A stretch of DNA of 64,000 nt from Doris montereyensis. Lineage: Eukaryota; Mollusca; Gastropoda; Nudibranchia; Dorididae. Location of the stretch: the NCBI GenBank assembly GCA_037039925.1, contig JAXRKP010000575.1:151001-215000 (forward strand), in the 5' to 3' direction. A model generated the notes under the pieces. The model searched no databases and was not told where the DNA came from. It was given only the letters and a program-made list of their open reading frames with translations. Shown here piece after piece: positions 57,501-64,000 of this stretch. The position numbers were made by a program, and so were the translations under genes. Position 1 is the stretch's first letter. Every line of letters begins with the position of its first letter.

Positions 57501-60500
57501 CCTATAGTCTATGATTTAATCCAGATTGATAACGACATTTCAATTTAAATAAACAATCTAAACGTAGACTGCCTATAATCTACGATTTAATCCAGATTAA
57601 TAACGCCATTTCAAATTAAACAGAGCTCTAATCTAATCCTAGATTACCTATAATCTACGATTTATTGCAGATTGATAACGAAAATTCAATCTAAACCTAC
57701 ATAACCTATAGTCTACAATTTAAGCCAGATTGATAACGACTTTTCAATTTAAACGTAGACTGCCTATAATCTATGATTTAATTCAGATTGATAACAACAT
57801 TTCAATTTAAATAAAGCTACAATCTAAACCTGTTTTACCTATAATCTACAATTTAATCCAGATTGATAACGACATTTCAATTTAAATATAAACCTGCAAT
57901 TAAAAGATATTGTTCCATTTACAATTTAAACTATGTTTTCTCTTAGTGTGCACTTTAATCTTCACTTGTGCTCTTCTGTTTACAGTAGGCTAAATCAGCC
58001 TGCGGCCCATGCTTCACTTTAAACTTTATTTGTTTCTCATAGTAAAATTTTATCTGAGAATATTGCTAAAACTTATTGGGCAATTAGCTTAATTGGATTT
58101 GCATAATCATTATGCAAATCCAATTAAGCTAATTGCCCAATAAGCATATGTCTCCGCTTGCCGCTTTATCCGGAATTAAATCTGGGCTAGTTGAGCAATT
58201 CCCAATTTAAACAAAGCCTATTGCTTATTATGCCTTTAAGTTTAGTTAGTTGCGCAATGTCCCATTTAAACACAGACTATTGCTCACTTTTAACTTAGCT
58301 TGTTGTGCAATGTCCAATTTAAACACAGACTATTGCTCACTATGCATAATAACTCCCATCTCATTACATGATGTCCTATTTCAACATAAGCTATTGCTCA
58401 CTATGCACATAAACTCAGCTCAGATTGTGGTCTGTTTGCTATGCATTTAAAGTCAGCTCATTGAGTAATGTCCAATTTAAACACAGACTATTGCTGAGTA
58501 TGTGTTAAAACCCAGCTTACATCTCGGTCTGTAATTGAAACTCTGCCTGCGGCTCAATCTGCAATTGGAACGAATCTTGTCGCCGATGCTGTAATCGAAA
58601 CACACTTCTCACTTGATTTTATTTTTTAACTCTAACTTTTACTCAAGCTGATAATCGACAAAATGTTGTCATTATTTAAGCTGTAACTTAAAATCAGGTT
58701 GTTGCTTTAACCATGACACAAAACCGATTTCTTGTTTAGTTGAAATTATCAACTGCTGATTGAAATTCAACCCTGGCATCAATAAGTGAAAACTTATCTT
58801 CAACACATTAGTCTGGAATTTACCTGTAATCGATTACACATCCCTGATGGACATTTGTTCCATTAACAGCGTTGACCAGGTTGTTCTTGATAGGATTTTG
58901 ATTAGAGGTTGCAATGTCATCATAATTCAGTTGAATAATGTTTTCAGCAGGAATACCACCGTTTCTCACAATGTGGTACATGTGACACGCATCAGCCTGA
59001 GATTGACACAGTAATAATAACATTGTAACCTGTGATTGTGATATTACAGGATTGACGCAGTCAAGTTACCATTACAGTCCTGTGATTGTCACATTAAGGA
59101 ATTCACACAATGAAGTTAACATTACAGTCCTATAATTGTGACATTATAAGATTGACACAGTCACATTAACATTACAGTCCTATCATTGTGACATTATAAG
59201 ATTGACACAGTCACATTAACATTACAGTCCTATGATTGTGACATTATAAGATTAACACAGTCACATTAACATTACAGTCCTATCATTGTGACATTATAAG
59301 ATTGACACAGTCACATAAACATTACAGTCCTATAATTGTGACATTATAAGATTGACACAGTCACATTAACATTACAGTCCTATAATTGTGACATTATAAG
59401 ATTGACACAGTCACATTAACATTACAGTCATATCATTGTGACATTATAAGATTGACACAGTCACATTAACATTATAGACATATGATTGTGACATTATAAG
59501 ATTGACACAGTCACATTAACATTACAATCCTATGATTGTGACATTATAAGATTGACACAGTCACATTAACATTACAGTCATATCATTGTGACATTATAAG
59601 ATTGACACTCACATTAACATTATAGACCTATGACTGTGACATTATAAGATTGAACAGTCACATTAACATTACAGTCCTATGATTGTGACATTATAAGATT
59701 GAAACAGTCATATTAACATTACATTCTTATGATTGTGCCATTACAAGATTGACACAGTCACATTAACATTACAGTCCTATCATTGTGGCATTATAAGATT
59801 TGACACAGATTCACATTAACATTACAGTCTTATCATTGTGACATTATAAGATTGACACAGTCACATTAACATTACAGTCCTATGATTGTGACATTATAAG
59901 ATTGACACAGTCACATTAACATTACAGTCCTATAATTTGTGACATTATAAGATTGACACAGTCACATTAACATTACAGTCTTATCATTGTGACATTATAA
60001 GATTGACACAGTCACATTAACATTACAGTCCTATCATTGTGGCATTATAAGATTGACACAGTCACATTAACATTACAGTCCTATAATTGTGACATTATAA
60101 GATTGACACACAGTCACATTAACATTACAGTCCTATGATTGTGACATTATAAGATTGACACAGTCACATTAACATTACAGTCTTATCATTGTGACATTAT
60201 AAGATTGACACAGTCACATTAACATTACAGTTCTATGATTGTGACATTATAAGATTGACACAGTCACATTAACATTACAGTCCTATCATTGTGACATTAT
60301 AAGATTGACACAGTCACATTAACATTACAGTCTTAAATTGTGACATTATAAGATTGACACAGTCACATTAACATTACAGTCTATGATTGTGACATTATAA
60401 GATTGACACAGTCATTAACATTACAGTCTATGATTGTGACATTATAAGATTGACACATCAGGTTAACATTTCTGTGATTGTGACATTATAAGATTGACAC

Positions 60501-63321
60501 AGTCACATTAACCATTCTGTGATTGTGACATTATAAAATTGACACAGTCACATTAACATTACATTCATATGATTGTGACATTATAAGATTGACACACTCA
60601 GGGTTAACATTTCTATGATTGTGACATTATAAGATTGACACGTCACATTAACATTACCATATGACTGTGACATTATAATATTACAGTCACATTAAATAAA
60701 ACAAGGTCATTATGACATTGACCAGTCACATTAACATTATAGACATAAGATTGTGACATTATAAGATTGTCACAGTCACATTAACATAACAGTCTTATCA
60801 TTGTGACATTATAAGATTAAAACAAGGTTAATGTACCAACATTAATACGATTAAAACAAGTTAATGACAACACCAACATTGTGACAAATAAGATTGAAAC
60901 AGTCACATTAACATTACAGTCTTATCATTGTGACATTATAAGATTGACACAGTCACATTAACAACACCAACCTGATGAGAAGTCACATTACATTATAAAA
61001 CACAGGTTAATTACAACAGTCAACCTGAGAGAAGTAAGAATAAAACAACATTAAATTACAGACATAACCTGTGACAATAAGATTGACACAGTTAATGACA
61101 ACATTATGATTGTGACATTATAAGATTGAAACAAGGTCACATTAACATTACCAACACCAATGATTGTGACATTATAAGATTGACACAGTCAGGTTAATGA
61201 CATGACCAACACCATTACCTGATTGAAAGTCACATTAAAATTACATTCTTACAAGGTTAATTACAAGATTGACACAGTCACATTAACATTACAGTCTTAT
61301 CATTGTGACATTATAAGATTGACAAGTCAATAAAATTAAGACCTAACACCAACCTTATAAATGACACAGTCACATTAACACAGGTTAATTGTGACATTAT
61401 AAATTGACACAGTCACATTAATAAAACAAGGTCAATTATAAGATTGACAACACCAACCTGAGAACATAAAAATCTTATCATTGTTAATTATAAGATTGAC
61501 ACACTCCATTAATATGAGAGACCTATGACTAAAACAAGGTTAATTGACAAGACCAACACCAAGCTGAGAGAATTAAAAACAATTAATGACAAGACTTAAA
61601 CAAACAAGGTGATGACAGTCACAGACCAACACCAACCTGAGAAGTCAAAAATAAAACAAGGTATAATGATAAGACCAACAACACATTAGAGCAGTCTTAA
61701 AATTAAAACAAGGTTAATGACAAGTCCAACACCAACAGTGATTATCATTGTGACATTATAAAACAAGGTTAATGACAAGACCTACACCAACCTGAGAAGA
61801 AGTAACAAATAAAACATTGTGGCATTAATTGACAAGACCAACACCAATCCTGTGATTGGTGCTTAAAGGTATTGACACAGGTCAGGTTAACAACTACAGT
61901 CCTGTGAATGAAATAAAGGTATTGAAACAAGGTTAACATTACAATCCTGTGATTGGTAAAAAAGGTATTGACAACAGGTTAACATCAATCCTGTGATTGG
62001 TGTAATGGTATTGACACAGGCAGGTTAACATGACAATCCTGTGACTTAAACATCAACCTGAGAGAATTAAGAATAAAACAATTGACAACACCAACCTAAG
62101 AGAAATAAGAATTGGTCAATGACAACACCAACATCAATCCTGAGAGTAAAGGTATTGACACAAGGTTAACACAACACCAACATCAACCTGATTGACAAAT
62201 AAGAATCAAAACTGTGATTGGTGTCAATGGTACAACACAACATCAACACTAGAGTCCTGTGAATAAAACAATGTCATTGACACAGGCAGGTTAACATCAA
62301 TCCTGTGATTGGTGTTTACAAGGTCAATGACACAGGCAGGTTAACATCAACCTGAGACATTATGGTAATAAAACAAGGTTAACACAACAGTCCAACACCA
62401 ACCTGAAAGAAGTAAAAATAAAACATTGGTCAATGACAACATCAGGCATCAACATAAGAGAAATGTGAATAAAACAAGGTATTGACAACAGGTTAACATT
62501 AACTTCTGTGATTGTGCAATATGTAATTAAAACAAGGTCAATTACATTCTGTGATTGTGACATCAAATTGAGAGAAGTTACCATTCTGTGATTGTGACAA
62601 TGTCAATGACAACACCAACATCAACTTTCTGTGAGACAATTATGTAATAAAACAAGGTCAATGACAACACCAACATCAACCTGAGACAATTAAGAATAAA
62701 ACAAGGTCAGTGTGGTGACAACACTATCATCAACCTGAGATTAAGTAAAATAAAACAAGGTCAATGACAAGACCAACACCAACCTGAGAGAAATAAGAAT
62801 AAAACAAGGTCAATGACAACACCAACATCAACCTGAGAGAAGTAAAAATAAAACAAGATCAATGACAACACCAACATCAACCTGAGAGAAGTAAGAATAA
62901 AACAAGGTCAATGACAACACCATCACCAACCTGAGAGAAGTAAGAATAAAACAAGGTCAATGACAACATCAACATCAACCTAAGAGAAGTAAGAATAAAA
63001 CAAGGTCAATGACAACACCATCACCAACCTGAGAGAGGTAAGAATAAAACAAGGTTAATGACAACATCAACATCAACCTGAGAGAAATAAGAATAAAACA
63101 AGGTCAATGACAACACCGTCACCAACCTGAGAAAAGTAGAAAAAAGCGAAGGCAACGACAACACCAGCACCAACCTGAGAGAAGTAGTTCGTGTAGTACT
63201 TGGCCCCGGCTACAATGACAGCCCACCTTTTTCCGCCCGTCCGCCTGCCATGGACTCCCAGCACGACAGTTAGGCCCAAAGCCACCAGCAACAACCTCCT
63301 CAAACAAGCAACTCCAGCCAT
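53733..63321 (-). CDS. LGMN: Legumain-type asparaginyl endopeptidase (peptidase C13), 4 coding exons
   Basis: Exons: 63321-63175, 58996-58824, 56220-55934, 54566 to about 53733; a TAA in the unshifted frame lies at 53815. The product is about 479 residues; human legumain is 433. Residues 1-25 form a signal peptide (hydrophobic LLLVALGLTVVLGVHG). KRWAVIVAGAKYYTNYF, then ADACHMYHIVRNGGIP and NYDDIA match the C13 core. The catalytic His is in VYMADHGALG and the catalytic Cys in VIVESCESGSMF. The C-terminal prodomain matches at CYIQAL and FKPLMNLCNK. Legumain cleaves after Asn in acidic lysosomal or secretory compartments and is autoactivated by removal of the prodomain. GT-AG introns and phases agree. 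The last exon needs a 2-nt (CT) addition near 53905 to pass from CYIQA into LDPQRFAFVVRSFKPLMNLC. Confidence 0.94.
54570..55475. repeat. 41-bp minisatellite filling legumain intron 3
   Basis: About 22 copies; core TCATTGAAACGCCATATTCA then CCACATGTGTGATATGAAC, spaced exactly 41 bp in the right half and about 59 bp near the exon. The first partial units abut the exon 4 acceptor at 54567. Confidence 0.92.
55684..55755. repeat. 10-bp ACGAGGCAAC repeat
   Basis: About seven perfect copies in legumain intron 3. Confidence 0.9.
56450..57940. repeat. Degenerate 75-bp tandem repeat in legumain intron 2
   Basis: About 20 diverged copies with ATCTACGATTTAATCCAGAT, TGATAACGACATTTCAATTT and GCAATTAAAACCTAGATTGC. 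Divergence is far higher than in neighbouring arrays, so this is an older expansion. Confidence 0.85.
58072..58144. repeat. 73-bp perfect hairpin (36-bp arms, 1-nt spacer)
   Basis: Arms 58072-58107 and 58109-58144 are exactly complementary. The arm begins CTTATTGGGCAATTAGCTTA and the centre reads ATTTGCATAATCATTATGCAAAT, containing two octamer-like ATGCAAAT words. It lies in legumain intron 2 between two degenerate tandem arrays. Confidence 0.95.
58190..58530. repeat. Degenerate ~60-bp tandem repeat
   Basis: About five copies of CAATGTCCAATTTAAACACA, GACTATTGCTCACTATGC in legumain intron 2. Confidence 0.8.
59030..60660. repeat. 50-bp minisatellite (family A) in legumain intron 1
   Basis: About 32 copies; core GACATTATAAGATTGACACA then GTCACATTAACATTACAGTC, with an exact 50-bp spacing. 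It begins next to exon 2, whose acceptor region on plus reads CCTGAGATTGACACAGTAAT and resembles the unit. Confidence 0.93.
60660..62640. repeat. Mosaic zone mixing minisatellite families A and B
   Basis: Short pieces of family A (ATTATAAGATTGACACAG) and family B (AATAAAACAAGGTTAATGAC, CCAACACCAACCTGAG) alternate within single units, with broken periodicity. Both families are regular on either side. Confidence 0.8.
62640..63175 (-). repeat. 49-bp minisatellite (family B) carrying copies of the exon 1 splice donor
   Basis: About ten copies spaced 49 bp. On the gene strand each contains CTTCTCTCAG|GTTGGTGTTG-like sequence, the same as the last 10 bases of legumain exon 1 plus its donor (CTTCTCTCAG|GTTGGTGCTG at 63175/63174). 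The array runs straight into exon 1. Confidence 0.9.
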
Positions 63322-63389
63322 GATGATGATTATGATGATGCTGATGTTGTGAACACCGCCAATATGACATTGACATGCTTTGCTGCGCT

Positions 63390-63397
63390 CTTTTATA
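63390..63397 (-). promoter_or_regulatory. TATA box of the legumain gene
   Basis: Minus-strand TATAAAAG lies about 70 bp upstream of the start ATG (63321), predicting transcription start near 63365. The only core promoter element I can place with fair confidence. Confidence 0.6.
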
Positions 63398-63399
63398 GT

Positions 63400-63945
63400 G
63401 AGGAAGACAGAGATAACAAACTCCTGAAGAGAGATGTTGATTCGGTCAAGTATTGCTGATTAAGTCAGGTGGATTTTTGCATCATGTGATTTGTGCTTTC
63501 ATATTCACATGACCTGATATCTTGGAAATATAAAAAAACCCATCTTGATGGCTTTATTCGTCGGTTTCAAAGAGATTATCAAAACTTTATTGACATGAGC
63601 AGCAAGTCCAATGTTGTTGCAAATCAATACATCAAGTCTATTTATAGATGTACGCGTAGATATAAAGTTACAAACAAGTCAAAAACTCGATCCAACCTAT
63701 AAAGCCAAATTTAATATGATGCTTACAAAGACCTATAGAAGCTGGTTTTCACCTTTTAAACCATGCAATGATTTGTGGTAGTGAATAAAGCAATACCAAT
63801 TAGATTATACAGAGATAAGGTGAGAAGGGCTAAGGTAGCTAGGTTCAACTGCAGAAAGCAAGGGAGGATATGGGAGAAAAGACAAAAAGAGAATCCTAAC
63901 AGGATGAAATGGATGGAGGAAAGTATCGGGAATGATAAGTGATAA
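63400..63945. other. Upstream flank of legumain, unassigned
   Basis: A plus-strand open frame at 63493-63702 (WKYKKTHLDGFIRRFQRDYQ) is not recognised. It lacks supporting structure and may be part of a transposon fragment. The rest shows no recognised gene. Confidence 0.4.
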
Positions 63946-64000
63946 GGGAAAGTGTCTAAAACAATAATTCGTCCAGCAATGATGTATGGCATAGAAACTG
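63946..64000 (+). mobile_element. LINE reverse transcriptase C-terminal fragment at the window edge
   Basis: The frame GKVSKTIIRPAMMYGIET matches the well-known segment (K..VRPAM.YG.E.W) downstream of the RT palm in many animal non-LTR elements. It runs off the window. Preceding sequence is too degenerate to follow. Confidence 0.6.

Noticed and set aside
63493..63702. 69-codon plus-strand frame near the window end
   Set aside because: Composition is protein-like, but I recognise no family and see no splice or promoter support; it may be a transposon fragment.

Overview
The window is animal nuclear DNA, most likely from a lophotrochozoan such as a gastropod mollusc. It has spliced genes with short exons and kilobase introns, scattered TCTAGATC-rich AT sequence, tRNA-derived SINEs, degenerate LINEs and an exceptional load of minisatellites. 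The organism call is inference from gene content and texture. No species-specific marker was seen.

Three conserved protein genes can be read exon by exon. (1) An ARMC1 orthologue lies on the minus strand (8931 down to 3612, 8 coding exons). (2) A complete HDAC3 orthologue lies on the plus strand (12491-31465, 14 coding exons), head-to-head with ARMC1 across about 3.5 kb. HDAC3 is the class I deacetylase of NCoR/SMRT corepressor complexes. (3) A legumain-type asparaginyl endopeptidase (family C13) lies on the minus strand (63321 down to about 53733, 4 coding exons), with a signal peptide, the catalytic His and Cys motifs, and a TATA box just upstream. The three genes do not form a pathway. Each carries exactly one apparent frameshift, always in or beside a homopolymer or dinucleotide run while the rest is well conserved. 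Consensus error is therefore likelier than three pseudogenes.

Layout: 1-1.9 kb is unique sequence; 1.9-3.56 kb is a 27-bp minisatellite just past the ARMC1 stop; 3.6-8.98 kb is ARMC1, with a mariner-like remnant in intron 6; 9-12.5 kb is the divergent intergenic region with a 68-bp array, (GA)/(TA) runs and a 97-bp hairpin; 12.5-31.5 kb is HDAC3, whose introns hold a Merlin-like (ISXO2 family) remnant, a zinc-finger gene fragment, SINEs, a 2.7-kb dead LINE and several tandem arrays; 32.8-42.5 kb is almost continuous satellite (33-, 42-, 24- and 3-bp units); 42.5-45.9 kb is unique and duplicated sequence; 45.9-53.0 kb is a 39-bp satellite split by a 5'-truncated LINE; 53.2-53.45 kb is (GA)n/(GACA)n; 53.7-63.4 kb is legumain with introns largely made of minisatellites; the last 600 bp is mostly unassigned and ends in another LINE fragment.

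The most unusual pattern is that several intronic minisatellites start at exon edges, and some copy the splice-site region itself. Nearly all long open reading frames in the window are repeat artefacts and are not annotated as genes.
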